Below are positions 50,493 through 60,293 of a stretch of 64,000 nucleotides of DNA, in pieces (within the stretch, counting starts at the first letter, position 1; the number at the start of each line of letters is the position of its first letter). This DNA comes from Halopelagius longus. Its GTDB lineage: Archaea > Halobacteriota > Halobacteria > Halobacteriales > Haloferacaceae. The translations under genes and the position numbers were made by a program. The DNA is taken from NCBI RefSeq assembly GCF_900100875.1, contig NZ_FNKQ01000002.1, positions 744,001 through 808,000 of the forward strand. The letters run 5' to 3'. The notes under the pieces were generated by a model. It searched no databases and was not told the origin of the DNA. It saw only the letters and a program-made list of their open reading frames with translations.

Positions 50493-52153
50493 TGTCGCAG
50501 TCCCGACGCCGCACCGTCGCGGGGTGGCCGGCGGACCTCGCCACCATCGCCCGCGACGTCGGGTCGCTGTTGGCGATGCAGGCGACGATGATGGCGGCGA
50601 CGGTTATCGTAGCGCTCGCCTTCCGCGAGTGGTACCCGGCCGTTTCGTTCCTCATCTCGGCGGCCGTCACCGCCGTCGTCGGACTCGGGGCGCGCCGGGC
50701 GTTCGCGGAGGCCCCCAACCCGCGGATGAAACACGGCATGATAATCGCCGCCAGCGGATGGCTGATGACGGCGCTGTTCGGGTCGCTGCCGTTCCTGCTG
50801 ACGGCGCACCTCACGCCGCCGGAGGTGGCTTCGACGTACGTGCCCTCGGGCGTCGAGTACGCGGAGTCGAGTATCGTCTACTTCACGAACCCGCTTCACG
50901 CCCTCTTCGAGAGCATGAGCGGGTGGACCGGGAGCGGACTGACGATGGCGGTCCACGAACCGTCGCTGCCGCGGACCATCCAGTGGTGGCGGTCGTTCAT
51001 CCAGTGGGTCGGCGGCGTGGGCGTCATCGTCCTCACGACGGCCATCCTCGCGCGGCCCGGGAGCGGGAGTTACACGCTCTATCGCTCGGAGGCCCGCGAG
51101 GAGCGGATTCACCCGAGCATCATCTCCACCGTCCGCGAGGTGTGGAAGATATTCCTCCTCTACACGCTGCTCTCCATCGCGGCGCTGTTCGTCGCCATCC
51201 GCCTCTCGGAGTACGGCGCGACGCTCCCCCTCTGGGAGGCGGCGTGGCAGGCGCTCAACCACGCCATGACGGGCCTCTCGACGGGCGGGTTCTCGGTTAC
51301 GGACAACTCCATCGCAACCTACGACTCCCCGCTCATCGAAACCGTCCTCCTGCCCATCATGACGCTCGGCGCTATCGCGTTCCCCATCCACTACGCGGTT
51401 CTCCGGGACCACGACTACGGCCAACTCGTCTCGGACTTACAGACGCGGTGGCTGTTCGTCGGCTTCGCACTCGGCGTCGTCATCCTCTCGTTGCAGAACG
51501 TCACCTCGGTCGGCGAACAAGTAGACGCGTTCACCGGCACGAAGAACTGGTTCGGGGTCGCGCCCCTGCTTGGGTTCCCGACGGCCGACGCCCTCCGGGA
51601 CTCGGTGTTCCAGTTCATCAGCGCGCTCACCTGCACCGGCTTCCAGTCCGCGCCCATCGGACGGTGGGCCCCGGGCGGGAAACTCATCGTCTCGGTCGCG
51701 ATGGTCATCGGCGGTGCGGCCGGTTCGACCGTCGGCGGCATCAAGATAGTCCGCGCGTACACCATCGGCCGCGGCATCAAGTGGCAGTTCTCCCGTGTGT
51801 TCCTCCCCGAGAGCGCCGTCGTCAGCATCAGGATGAACGGCCGGCGACTCGACCGCTCGGATATGGATCGCGAGTTCAGCGAGGCGGCCATCGTCTCGCT
51901 GCTTTGGATCGGCCTGCTGATCGTCTCCAGTCTCGTCCTCGTCAATCTCACCCCCTCTGACTTCACGTACGCCGACGTGCTGTTCGAGGTGGCGTCGGCG
52001 CAAGGAAACGTCGGCCTCTCCTCGGGTATCACCGGTCCCGGGATGCATCCCCTCGGCGAGGCGATGTTCCTGCTCAACATGTGGATCGGCCGGCTGGAGA
52101 TTATCCCGGTCCTCGTGTTCCTGCGCTCGGCGCTGTACGGCCTCGAACCGTAG
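50492..52153 (+). CDS. trkH: TrkH-type K+ transporter subunit
   Basis: A 553-residue membrane protein made of four M1-P-M2 units. The four pore loops read S-G-W-T-G-S-G-L-T, L-S-T-G-G-F-S, T-C-T-G-F-Q-S and A-Q-G-N-V-G-L-S, with the Gly of each selectivity filter in place. It takes up K+ driven by ions across the membrane, needed to balance the high external NaCl. Overlaps trkA. It converges with the second trkH at 52181. Confidence 0.93.
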   Translation: MSQSRRRTVAGWPADLATIARDVGSLLAMQATMMAATVIVALAFREWYPAVSFLISAAVTAVVGLGARRAFAEAPNPRMKHGMIIAASGWLMTALFGSLPFLLTAHLTPPEVASTYVPSGVEYAESSIVYFTNPLHALFESMSGWTGSGLTMAVHEPSLPRTIQWWRSFIQWVGGVGVIVLTTAILARPGSGSYTLYRSEAREERIHPSIISTVREVWKIFLLYTLLSIAALFVAIRLSEYGATLPLWEAAWQALNHAMTGLSTGGFSVTDNSIATYDSPLIETVLLPIMTLGAIAFPIHYAVLRDHDYGQLVSDLQTRWLFVGFALGVVILSLQNVTSVGEQVDAFTGTKNWFGVAPLLGFPTADALRDSVFQFISALTCTGFQSAPIGRWAPGGKLIVSVAMVIGGAAGSTVGGIKIVRAYTIGRGIKWQFSRVFLPESAVVSIRMNGRRLDRSDMDREFSEAAIVSLLWIGLLIVSSLVLVNLTPSDFTYADVLFEVASAQGNVGLSSGITGPGMHPLGEAMFLLNMWIGRLEIIPVLVFLRSALYGLEP

Positions 52154-52180
52154 CGAACTTCGAAATCCCCGCTTTTGCGG

Positions 52181-53782
52181 CTACCGCCGCCAGTACTCCG
52201 GCGTCAGGAGGACGAGGACCGGCAGGATCTCCAACCGTCCGATCCACATCAAGGCGACCATGAACAGTTTCGCGGCGTTCGAGAAGCCGAGGTAACTCCC
52301 CATCGGGCCGACGACGCCGAAGCCCGGACCGACGTTTCCGAGCGTCGCCGCGACGGCGCTCATCGTCTCGAGGACCGAGAGCGGTTGGCCGTACCGTGTC
52401 GCCTCCAAGAACAGCAGTCCGACGGAGACGAAGAATATGACGAAGTACAGCAGGGTGAACGCGTAGATGCCGCGGATGGTGCGTTCGTCCAGCACCTGCC
52501 CGGCCAGACGGACGGGGCGAACCGCCTCGGGGTGCGCCGTGGTGAACAGTTCCCGGCGGACGGACTTGACGATGACGTACCAGCGGACGATTTTCACCGA
52601 CCCGCCGGTCGAACCCGCCGACCCGCCGATGAACATCGCAAAGAGGAGGAGGTACTGCGCGGCCGGTCCCCACGTGTTGAAGTCCGTGCTCGCGTACCCC
52701 GTCGTCGTCACGATGGAGACGACCTGAAAGGCCGCGTGCCGGACCGCAGGTTCGACGTTCCCGATGATCGTCTGCCGAACGCCCTCCAGGTACGCCGCGT
52801 CGAACGTCTCGCCCGCGGGCACGACGGAGACGATGCTCCCGGTGAAAAGGAGGATCGAGACGACCGCCGTGAAGGCGGCCATGATGCCGACGTAGAAGCG
52901 AAACTCCGAGTCCTCGCCGATTCGCCCCGGATTGCCGGTGAGCGCGTGCCAGAACAGCGCGAAGTTGGTGCCGGCGGCGATCATGAAGGGGATGATTATC
53001 CACTGGGCCGCCGCCGAGAGCGCTTCGATGCTGCGGGCCTCCGGCGAGAACCCGCCCGTCGGCATCGTCGTGAACGCGTGGGCGACGCTGTTGTAGAACG
53101 TCAACTGCGGGTCGATGCCGAGGAGATACAGCGAGTACAGCAAGATGATCTCGAGGACGGTGAAGCCGAGGTACGCTCCCCAGAGGGCGCGGGCCGTCTC
53201 GGCGATGCGCGGCGAGAGCTTCTCGATACCCGGGCCGGGGGCTTCGGCGTCCATCAACTGCGCGCCGCCGACGGACAGTTCCGGTAGGATGGCGACGGCG
53301 AGGACGACGATACCCATCCCGCCGAGCCACTGGGTCAGCTGTCGCCACATCATCACGCCGCGGGTGTGCGCGTCGAAGGAGATCTCGCCGAGGACCGTCG
53401 CTCCGGTGGTGGTGAACCCGCTCATCGTCTCGAACAGCGCGTTCACGGGGTTGCCGAGCGTCGATTCGGGGTTGATGGGCGGGAACACCGGCGGCAGGCC
53501 GTGGGCCTCCACGAGGTACGGGACGGAGCCGACGAGCGTCACCGCCAACCACGTCACCGCGACCATCAGGAACCCCTCCCGCGCCCTGAGGTCCGGGTCG
53601 GGGTCGAGTCGTTCCAGTCCCGCGCCCACCGCGACGGTGACCGCGATGGTCACGACGAACGGGAGCACCGTCTCCTCGTAGACGAGAGCGACGACGAGGG
53701 GGAGACAGAGCGGGACGGCGAGATACTTGAGAACGGTCCCGACGAGGCTGAGACTGGCTCTGTAATCGACACGTAGTTTCAT
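52181..53782 (-). CDS. trkH: TrkH-type K+ transporter subunit, second copy
   Basis: A 533-residue paralogue of the preceding TrkH. Pore loops are S-G-F-T-T-T-G-A-T, M-P-T-G-G-F-S, T-T-T-G-Y-A-S and T-L-G-N-V-G-P. The filters contain the usual Gly residues. The gene is downstream of the two-domain TrkA gene on the same strand with a 78-base gap. The ATG at 53782 is well placed. It is probably the membrane part of the second Trk system. Confidence 0.93.
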   Translation of the reverse strand: MKLRVDYRASLSLVGTVLKYLAVPLCLPLVVALVYEETVLPFVVTIAVTVAVGAGLERLDPDPDLRAREGFLMVAVTWLAVTLVGSVPYLVEAHGLPPVFPPINPESTLGNPVNALFETMSGFTTTGATVLGEISFDAHTRGVMMWRQLTQWLGGMGIVVLAVAILPELSVGGAQLMDAEAPGPGIEKLSPRIAETARALWGAYLGFTVLEIILLYSLYLLGIDPQLTFYNSVAHAFTTMPTGGFSPEARSIEALSAAAQWIIIPFMIAAGTNFALFWHALTGNPGRIGEDSEFRFYVGIMAAFTAVVSILLFTGSIVSVVPAGETFDAAYLEGVRQTIIGNVEPAVRHAAFQVVSIVTTTGYASTDFNTWGPAAQYLLLFAMFIGGSAGSTGGSVKIVRWYVIVKSVRRELFTTAHPEAVRPVRLAGQVLDERTIRGIYAFTLLYFVIFFVSVGLLFLEATRYGQPLSVLETMSAVAATLGNVGPGFGVVGPMGSYLGFSNAAKLFMVALMWIGRLEILPVLVLLTPEYWRR

Positions 53783-53860
53783 CAGATAGTCACCGAAGGT
53801 GCCTTCGGGTTACTCGCACCGCCTGCGGCTTTAGTGTACGGAATTCCGGGCGGCGAATGG

Positions 53861-55207
53861 TTACAGTTTCGGCGCGATGGCGTCCACCACTTCGGTGGCG
53901 GCGAAGAGGACGACGTGGTCGCCGGGTTCGACGACGGTGTCCCCGCGCGGGGTGATGAACTCGCCGCGTCGGGTTATCGCGCCGATGACGACGCTGTCGG
54001 GGAGTTCCGCGACCGACTCCTTGATCGCTCGCCCCGCGAGGATGCTCTGTTCGTCCACCTCGATTTCGAGCACCTCGGCCTTGTTCGACTCGATGAGCGC
54101 GACGTTCTCCGCGCCGCCCTCGCGGGTGAACCGCGTTATCTCCTCGGCGACGACTTCGCGCGGACTGACGCCGATATCGACGCCGACGGCCTCGAAGAGG
54201 TCCACGTACTCGGTGGTGTCGATGACGGCGACGGTCCGTTCGACGCCGAGGCGACCGGCCAGAAGCGACACGAGGAGGTTCTTCTCGTCGGAGTCCAACG
54301 CCGCCACGAGTAGGTCGGCGTCGCCGACGTGCTCCCGTTCGAGGAAGTCCATGTCCGTCGCGTCGCTCTCCATGACGACGGTCCCGGGGAGGTCCTCGGC
54401 GAGTTTGCGCGCGCGCAGGTCGTCGCGTTCGATGAGGCGGGGGTTGAAGCCGCGCTCTTCGAGGAGGCGGGCGACGTGGTAGCCGATTTCGGACCCGCCG
54501 ACGATGACCACCTCCTCGGCGGTGCCGGGCGACTCGTCCGGCGCGACCGACCGGGCGAACTCCTGTACGCTCGGCGGCGTCCCGATGACGACGACGCGGT
54601 CGCCGGCCCGGATGACCGTCTCGCCGTGCGGAATCTCGACGCTCCCCTCCCGGAGGATGGCGGCGAACGTGAGTTCGTCGAAGCGGTCGGCCTCGCGGAT
54701 GGTGACGTTCGAGACGGGGCTGTCCTCGTCCACCTCGAACTCGGCCATCTGGACGCGCCCGCCCGCGAAGGGGTCGACGTCGCGCGCGGCGGGGAGGCCG
54801 ACGACGCGGACGATGGACTCGGCGGCCAGCAGGTTCGTACACACCATGAAGTCGATGCCGAACGCCTTCTTCGAGCGTTGCCACGTCCGCAGGTACTCCG
54901 TGTTCTTCACCCGAGCGATGGTGAACGCGTCGCTGATGGCCTTCACGGTCGAACAGACGACGATGTTCGTCTCGTCGTCGTCGGTCGACGCGATGACCAT
55001 GTCCGCGTTCTCGACGCCCGCATCTTCGAGCGTCGAGACGGCCGTCCCGTCGCCGGTCACGGCGAGGACGTCCAGCGTGTAGTTCAGATCCTCCGTTCTG
55101 TCGGGGTCGCTGTCGACGACGACCACCTCGTGCGTCTCGTCGAGGTCCGCGGCGATACTCGACCCGACTTGGCCGGCACCGACGATGACTACCCGCACGA
55201 GAGACAC
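53861..55207 (-). CDS. trkA: TrkA, two RCK units
   Basis: A 448-residue regulator with two consecutive RCK_N/RCK_C units (about 5-220 and 230-446). The first NAD site is V-I-V-G-A-G-Q-V-G-S-S (about 7-17) and the second V-I-V-G-G-S-E-I-G-Y-H (about 234-244, with altered Gly). It is the classical TrkA that assembles as a dimer with TrkH. ATG 55207 is preferred. It is upstream of the second trkH and likely co-transcribed. Confidence 0.93.
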   Translation of the reverse strand: MSLVRVVIVGAGQVGSSIAADLDETHEVVVVDSDPDRTEDLNYTLDVLAVTGDGTAVSTLEDAGVENADMVIASTDDDETNIVVCSTVKAISDAFTIARVKNTEYLRTWQRSKKAFGIDFMVCTNLLAAESIVRVVGLPAARDVDPFAGGRVQMAEFEVDEDSPVSNVTIREADRFDELTFAAILREGSVEIPHGETVIRAGDRVVVIGTPPSVQEFARSVAPDESPGTAEEVVIVGGSEIGYHVARLLEERGFNPRLIERDDLRARKLAEDLPGTVVMESDATDMDFLEREHVGDADLLVAALDSDEKNLLVSLLAGRLGVERTVAVIDTTEYVDLFEAVGVDIGVSPREVVAEEITRFTREGGAENVALIESNKAEVLEIEVDEQSILAGRAIKESVAELPDSVVIGAITRRGEFITPRGDTVVEPGDHVVLFAATEVVDAIAPKL

Positions 55208-55285
55208 CTCAGGTCGTGCATACGGTTCATGGTTCCGAGAGGGTGACTGATGTGCGTTTCTGTTCGCTGAGCGGTCGTTCGCGGC

Positions 55286-55819
55286 TCATACGTCCTGTCG
55301 TTCGACCGTCAACTGGACCGGTCGCCGTCGGCCTTCGAGGTCCTCGACGACGCGTTCGAGTATCTCCTCGGCCTCGGACTCTATCTTCGGCGACACCTTG
55401 TCTATGACCCACCCGAGGGAGACGAATCGCGGCAGGTCGACGTTCCCCTCGGCGCTCCGGGGGTCGTAGCTCACCTCGAAGTAGACCCGGCAGGCCGTCT
55501 CCGCGTCCTCCGGGGCGTCGGCCGGCAGTTCGTCCAACGGTTCGACGCGCCACCGACCCCGCGCGCGGAAGTTCTTCACTATCTTCCACTCGACCCGTTC
55601 GGGCGGGTCGAGCTCCGTCACCTCCGAGACGACGGTGTAGTCGAGCTTCCACCACGAGAACGTCAGGGCGTACCGGGTTCCCGCCGACCCGTCCCCGCGC
55701 CGCGTCTCCACGCGTTCGAGGTGTTCCGAGTAGTTCGCGTACCGCGGGAAATCGACGACGAACTCGTACGCCTCCTCGGGGGGTACGTAGACGACGGTGC
55801 TGACGACAATTTCGTCCAC
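55286..55819 (-). CDS. SRPBCC (START-like) family protein
   Basis: A 177-residue protein with the SRPBCC hydrophobic-ligand-binding helix-grip fold, resembling coenzyme Q-binding COQ10-like or polyketide-cyclase proteins. The pattern V-Y-V-P-P-E-E-A-Y-E-F-V-V-D-F-P-R-Y (about 11-28) is diagnostic. The GTG at 55819 was chosen as start. A longer frame from TTG 55846 exists. The ligand is unknown, possibly a lipid or quinone. Confidence 0.75.
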   Translation of the reverse strand: MDEIVVSTVVYVPPEEAYEFVVDFPRYANYSEHLERVETRRGDGSAGTRYALTFSWWKLDYTVVSEVTELDPPERVEWKIVKNFRARGRWRVEPLDELPADAPEDAETACRVYFEVSYDPRSAEGNVDLPRFVSLGWVIDKVSPKIESEAEEILERVVEDLEGRRRPVQLTVERQDV

Positions 55820-55930
55820 GACCCGCCGTTCGGCCCACGAAACCAAAGACCTGTGGGGCAGACAGTTCTATCGTCTGACGTATCCGAAGATACGAAAGTA
55901 TTTGGCAGAGACGTACAGAGGTGGCGGCAT

Positions 55931-56854
55931 ATGGTCGGCGGAACGCTCCAAGACATTCGCGAGCACGTCGAGACGTTATCCGTCGAAGACGGTCCGTACG
56001 CGGTTGTATGCGGTCGAACAGGGCGAGAGCCGGTGCCGGCGGCGGGCGTACGCTTCGACGACAGAGAGAGCGCCGCGGAAGCGGCGGAGGCGGCGTCCGA
56101 GTACCGGTCGGTTCTCCGGCGGTACGACCCGCAGGTGCAGTATCTCGAACCGTTGGTTCACGAGGTGTCCGACGGGCCGGTCGGCCCCCTCGCCTCGGAA
56201 CCCGAAGACGTGCGCGTGCGCTACCTCTCGTTCTGTCACGACGTCGCCGGAGCGGTGTTCGAGGCGCTATCGACGACGGGCCACCGCGAGGTGGAGTCCG
56301 CGACGATGGAGACGTATCTCACCCTCGCGGAGGTCGTGTCGGACCGCGACGATTTCTGTCTCACAATGCTGTGGAGCATGATGAGCGAACTCGACGTGCG
56401 CCTCGGCCCGCGCCGACAGGCGACGGTGGTCCGCGCCGCCGCCGAGAACCTCTCGGCGGCCCACGGGCCCCGGTCCGGCGACGCTCCCGAGGCGGTCGAG
56501 TCGCCCGCCGTCGAGTCGGCGGCGAACTCCCCCGTCGAAGCCACGATGCGCCGCCTCTCCTCGTCGTCGTTCGTCGGTGACTACCGCGTCGTCGCCTGCC
56601 CCGACGACGACGCGTGGGAGGTTTCGTTCGGCGACTACGCGCTCGCGGAGCGAACCGGGCGACTCCCCACGTTGCCGCTCGCGGTCGACCTCGTTCGCCG
56701 CGTCCCCGACCGCACCGTCCGCTTCACCGACGCGACGGCACTCTCCGACTGCCGGTGGCGCGTCCGCGTCGAGATGGACCGCGGTCCCGAGGGCCTCACC
56801 AGCCTCACCGCCTCCGACGACGGGTCCCTCAACGACCCCGACTACCGCCTGTAA
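55931..56854 (+). CDS. Haloarchaeal protein of unknown function (DUF7551-like)
   Basis: A 307-residue soluble protein. The N-terminal half (1-130) has E-H-V-E-T-L-S-V-E-D-G-P-Y-A-V-V-C-G-R-T-G and Y-D-P-Q-V-Q-Y-L-E-P-L-V. The second half is a separate beta-rich domain with Y-R-V-V-A-C-P-D-D-D-A-W-E-V-S-F-G near residue 215. Family name is from memory (DUF7551). ATG 55931 is supported by a TATA-like AGTATTTG (about 55895-55902) 29 bases upstream, while a longer ORF exists upstream. Confidence 0.7.
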   Translation: MVGGTLQDIREHVETLSVEDGPYAVVCGRTGREPVPAAGVRFDDRESAAEAAEAASEYRSVLRRYDPQVQYLEPLVHEVSDGPVGPLASEPEDVRVRYLSFCHDVAGAVFEALSTTGHREVESATMETYLTLAEVVSDRDDFCLTMLWSMMSELDVRLGPRRQATVVRAAAENLSAAHGPRSGDAPEAVESPAVESAANSPVEATMRRLSSSSFVGDYRVVACPDDDAWEVSFGDYALAERTGRLPTLPLAVDLVRRVPDRTVRFTDATALSDCRWRVRVEMDRGPEGLTSLTASDDGSLNDPDYRL

Positions 56855-56961
56855 CGGCCGGCCGTCCGCCGACACCCCGTCCGACCCGCCGTCCCGCCGG
56901 TCGCCGCGCGCCGCCGGACGCCGACCGACGAACTGATGCTGTCTTCTGAGGTACACGACCC

Positions 56962-57759
56962 ATGGACGAACACGGAGGCGACGGAACGGACGTCATCGTC
57001 GTCGGCGGCGGCGTCGCGGGACTGACCGCGGCGACGTTCACCGCCCGGGCGGGACTGGAGACGCTCGTCGTCACGACGGGCGAGAGCATCCTCGCGCGGA
57101 ACGCGCACTTGGAGAACGTCCCGGGCTTTCCCGCGGGCGTCAACTCCCGGCTCTTCTTGGAGATGCTGACCGACCAAGCCGAACGCAACGGCGTCGAGAT
57201 TCGGCGAGGGCGAGTGACCGCGGTCGAATTCGCCGACGGCGAGGAGGCTGTTCGCTTCCGCGTCCGCGCCGAGGCGGGCGACGAGGACGTTCGTCTCGGC
57301 GCGCGCTTCGTCGTCGCCGCCTCGTGGTCGGACGCCGACTACCTCGACGGACTCGGCGTGGAGATACGCGACGCGGGGAGCAAACGCTACGTGGAGACGG
57401 ACGACGACGGCCGGACGAACGTCGAGGGCGTCTACGCCGCCGGCCGCCTCTCGGAGACGTACCACCAGACCGTCGTCGCCGCCGGCAACGGCGCGGAGGT
57501 GGGTCTGACCCTCGTCCACGACTCCGACGCCGCGTACTACCACGACTGGGTGACGCCGGAAGGGTACTTCACCGACCGCGGGCGGGAGGTGCCGCCCGGG
57601 TGCGAGGAGATAGACGCCGAGGAACGCGCCCGCCGCGAGACGGAGTCCCGCGAGGTGATGCGCGAGTACTTCGCGGACCCGCACCCCGAACCCCAACGAA
57701 CGCATCCGAGTCTCGTCGAGGACGAACTCGGGCGACTGGACGAGAGCGCGGACGACTGA
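56962..57759 (+). CDS. FAD-dependent oxidoreductase, thioredoxin-reductase-like, no CxxC
   Basis: A 265-residue protein with the FAD-binding G-G-G-V-A-G-L-T-A-A at about residues 14-23 and a C-terminal T-N-V-E-G-V-Y-A-A-G-R-L near 153. There is no CxxC pair, so it is not a normal thioredoxin reductase, and the length is short. It may be a ferredoxin/flavin reductase or a truncated relative. The start at 56962 is clear. Function unknown. Confidence 0.8.
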   Translation: MDEHGGDGTDVIVVGGGVAGLTAATFTARAGLETLVVTTGESILARNAHLENVPGFPAGVNSRLFLEMLTDQAERNGVEIRRGRVTAVEFADGEEAVRFRVRAEAGDEDVRLGARFVVAASWSDADYLDGLGVEIRDAGSKRYVETDDDGRTNVEGVYAAGRLSETYHQTVVAAGNGAEVGLTLVHDSDAAYYHDWVTPEGYFTDRGREVPPGCEEIDAEERARRETESREVMREYFADPHPEPQRTHPSLVEDELGRLDESADD

Positions 57760-57783
57760 GCGCGGCGACCGAACGCGGACGGC

Positions 57784-59013
57784 TCACTCGAACGCGACGA
57801 GGTTCCCGAGCGTCGTGGCGGCGTAGACGCGCTCTCCCGCCGGGACGACGGACGTAACGTCCCCGTCGACGGTTCTGCGCCACTGCGTCTCGCCCGTAGC
57901 GGCATCGAGGGCGCGAATCGGGTTCGCCGACGCCTTCGAGAACCCCGCCACGAGGCAGGTATCTCCCGCGACGACGACGGACCCGCTGAAATCGTCTGTG
58001 ATGCCGATGTCGTCGCGTTCCCACGCCGTCTCGCCGGTGGCCGTCTCGACGGCGACGACGCGCCCCTCCTCGCTCGCGGCGTCGAACCGAACCGAGACGG
58101 CCAGCGACTCCTCCTCGGCGACGGCGAGTCCGACGACTGCCCCGGACGCCGACGCGCGCCACTCGACGCTCCCGTCGCGGGCGATGGCCAGAAGCGGTCG
58201 CGTACGGCCCGAGTCGCCCCGCCGGTCCCCATCGCCGACGAGAATCGGGCCGTCGGTCACGACGGGCCACGTCCCCGGCCCGGGCGAGGACTGTTCCCAC
58301 GCCGGCGACGGTCCGCCGCCGAACAGTGCGCCGAACGGGGAGGGGCGCGAGAGGGCGTACGTCGGCCCGGGAGAGCAGACGTACACCCGTTCGCCGGCCA
58401 CGGCGGGGTAGAACCCGCCCATGCCACCACGGCCGAACGTCCAGCGGTGCGTCCCGCCGCCGGCATCGAAGGCGGCGACGCCGTCGTGGGTGCCGCAGAG
58501 CACTCCGTCGTCGGTGACGACGAGGCCGTACACCCTGCCGGCGGCGCCGTCCGGAACGCCGGGGCGGCGCGTCTCCCAGCGCAGACTTCCGTCCGGGTCG
58601 AACGCCCGAACCGCGGCGCCGTCGGCGGTGTACAGCGAATCCTCGCCGACCGCCGCGACGCGGGTGGCTCCATCGCCCGGCGTCTGTCCCGCGCCGCCGG
58701 TCGTTCGTCTCGTCTCGCCGGTCTCCGAGTCGAGAATCGTCGTCTCCGTCGGTCTGACCGCGTAGACGTTTCCGCGGGCGACGAGTACCGATTCGACGCG
58801 CCCGTCCGAACCGAACGACCGCGTCCACGCGACGGCGGGGTCGGTCGGGGGTGTCGCGTCGGGCGCATACGCCGCGTTTCGGGCGTCGCGGCGGGCGGTC
58901 CGCCACTCGCCGGGCGGCGTCTCCGGGGCGTCGAACGCGCGGGCGACACAGCCGGATAGCGCGCCGAGACAGAGTGCGCCGCCGGCGCGGAGTACGTCGC
59001 GTCTGGAGGGCAT
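57784..59013 (-). CDS. PQQ-type beta-propeller lipoprotein
   Basis: A 409-residue exported protein with a twin-Arg signal (S-R-R-D-V-L-R) and a lipobox L-S-G-C (about 19-22), thus Tat-exported and lipid-anchored. The remainder has repeated beta-propeller blades with A-x-D-x-x-T-G-E and W-x-x-x-V patterns (e.g. L-D-S-E-T-G-E-T-R-R, V-E-T-A-T-G-E-T-A-W). Such proteins act as surface-binding or redox modules. No catalytic PQQ-binding residues are obvious. Function unknown. Confidence 0.85.
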   Translation of the reverse strand: MPSRRDVLRAGGALCLGALSGCVARAFDAPETPPGEWRTARRDARNAAYAPDATPPTDPAVAWTRSFGSDGRVESVLVARGNVYAVRPTETTILDSETGETRRTTGGAGQTPGDGATRVAAVGEDSLYTADGAAVRAFDPDGSLRWETRRPGVPDGAAGRVYGLVVTDDGVLCGTHDGVAAFDAGGGTHRWTFGRGGMGGFYPAVAGERVYVCSPGPTYALSRPSPFGALFGGGPSPAWEQSSPGPGTWPVVTDGPILVGDGDRRGDSGRTRPLLAIARDGSVEWRASASGAVVGLAVAEEESLAVSVRFDAASEEGRVVAVETATGETAWERDDIGITDDFSGSVVVAGDTCLVAGFSKASANPIRALDAATGETQWRRTVDGDVTSVVPAGERVYAATTLGNLVAFE

Positions 59014-59108
59014 CGAGTCAGTCTGACGGACGGTTCGGTATCAGTCTTCCCGTCTCCGTCGGGGGGGATGACGAGTCCTTTTACCCCCGCGCGGCGAACC
59101 GCACGACC

Positions 59109-60263
59109 ATGCTCGAAGGCGTCAACGTCGCGTTGGGGGTGTCGGGAAGCATCGCCGCCGTGAAGGTGGTCGAACTGGCCCACGAACTGCGGCGGCGCGG
59201 GGCGTCCGTCCGGGGCGTGATGACCGAGAGCGCGCAGGGGATAATCCACCCGTGGGCCGTCGAGTTCGCCACCGACGACGACGTTGTCACCGAACTCACC
59301 GGCCGCGTCGAACACGTCGAACTCTGCGGGCGCGAGGGGTGGGCGGACGTCCTCTTGTTAGCCCCGGCGACGGCGAACACCGTCGGCAAGATAGCCGCGG
59401 CGGTGGACGACACGCCGGTGACCACCTGCGCGACGACGGCACTCGGCGCGGGCGTCCCCGTCGTCGTCGCCCCCGCGATGCACGAACCGATGTACGACCA
59501 CCCCGGCGTCCTGCAGGCCATCGGCCGCGTCGAGTCGTGGGGCGTCGAGTTCGTCGACCCGAGAATCGAGGAGGGGAAGGCGAAGATAGCCGCCGAGGAG
59601 GCCATCGTCACCGGCGTCGCCCGCGCGACGACGGAGCCGACCCTCGACGGGAAAGACGTCGTCGTCACCTCCGGCGCGACGGCCGAACCCATCGACCCAG
59701 TGCGAGTCCTGACGAACCGCGCCTCGGGGCGGACCGGACGCGCCGTCGCGCGCGCCTGCGCGATTCGCGGCGCGGACGTGACTCTCGTCCACGACGGCGG
59801 CGACGTCCACTACGCCGACGCCGTCTCCGTCGAGACGAGCGCCGATATGTTAGATGCGGTTCTGGACGCCGCCGAGGACGCAGACGCCCTCGTCTCCGCG
59901 GCGGCCATCTCCGACTACACCGTCGAGGCGTCGGAGCAGAAACTCCGCTCCGGCGAACCCCGGACGCTGGACCTGGAACCGACGCCGAAACTCATCGACG
60001 CGGTGCGGGAGGAACGCCCCGAGATGCCCATCGCCGGCTTCAAGGCCGAAACGTCGGGCGACGACGAGTCGATGGTCGAGGCGGCGCGCGAGACGGCGGA
60101 GCGTGCGGGCCTTTCGTTCGTCGTCGCCAACGACGCCAGCGTGATGGGGAAAGAAGAGACGCGGACGCTGTTCGTCCGGTCTGACTCGACGAGCGAGTTC
60201 GCGGGCTCGAAGGACGAACTCGGCGCTCGCGTCGCCGAGGAGTTGGCCGGTGAACTGGCCTAG
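59109..60263 (+). CDS. coaBC: Bifunctional CoaBC (PPC synthetase/decarboxylase)
   Basis: A 384-residue flavoprotein that makes 4'-phosphopantetheine: CoaC is N-terminal (about 1-175) and CoaB C-terminal (about 180-384). Motifs are V-S-G-S-I-A-A-V-K (about 11-19), A-P-A-T-A-N-T-V-G-K (about 84-93) and N-R-A-S-G-R-T-G (about 204-211), with A-G-F-K-A-E-T near 312. ATG 59109 is the family start; the longer frame upstream is a shadow. A TATA-like CCTTTTAC lies about 33 bases upstream. Confidence 0.94.
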   Translation: MLEGVNVALGVSGSIAAVKVVELAHELRRRGASVRGVMTESAQGIIHPWAVEFATDDDVVTELTGRVEHVELCGREGWADVLLLAPATANTVGKIAAAVDDTPVTTCATTALGAGVPVVVAPAMHEPMYDHPGVLQAIGRVESWGVEFVDPRIEEGKAKIAAEEAIVTGVARATTEPTLDGKDVVVTSGATAEPIDPVRVLTNRASGRTGRAVARACAIRGADVTLVHDGGDVHYADAVSVETSADMLDAVLDAAEDADALVSAAAISDYTVEASEQKLRSGEPRTLDLEPTPKLIDAVREERPEMPIAGFKAETSGDDESMVEAARETAERAGLSFVVANDASVMGKEETRTLFVRSDSTSEFAGSKDELGARVAEELAGELA

Positions 60264-60293
60264 ATCGAAGAAAGAGATTCTACGCGGTGCGGT

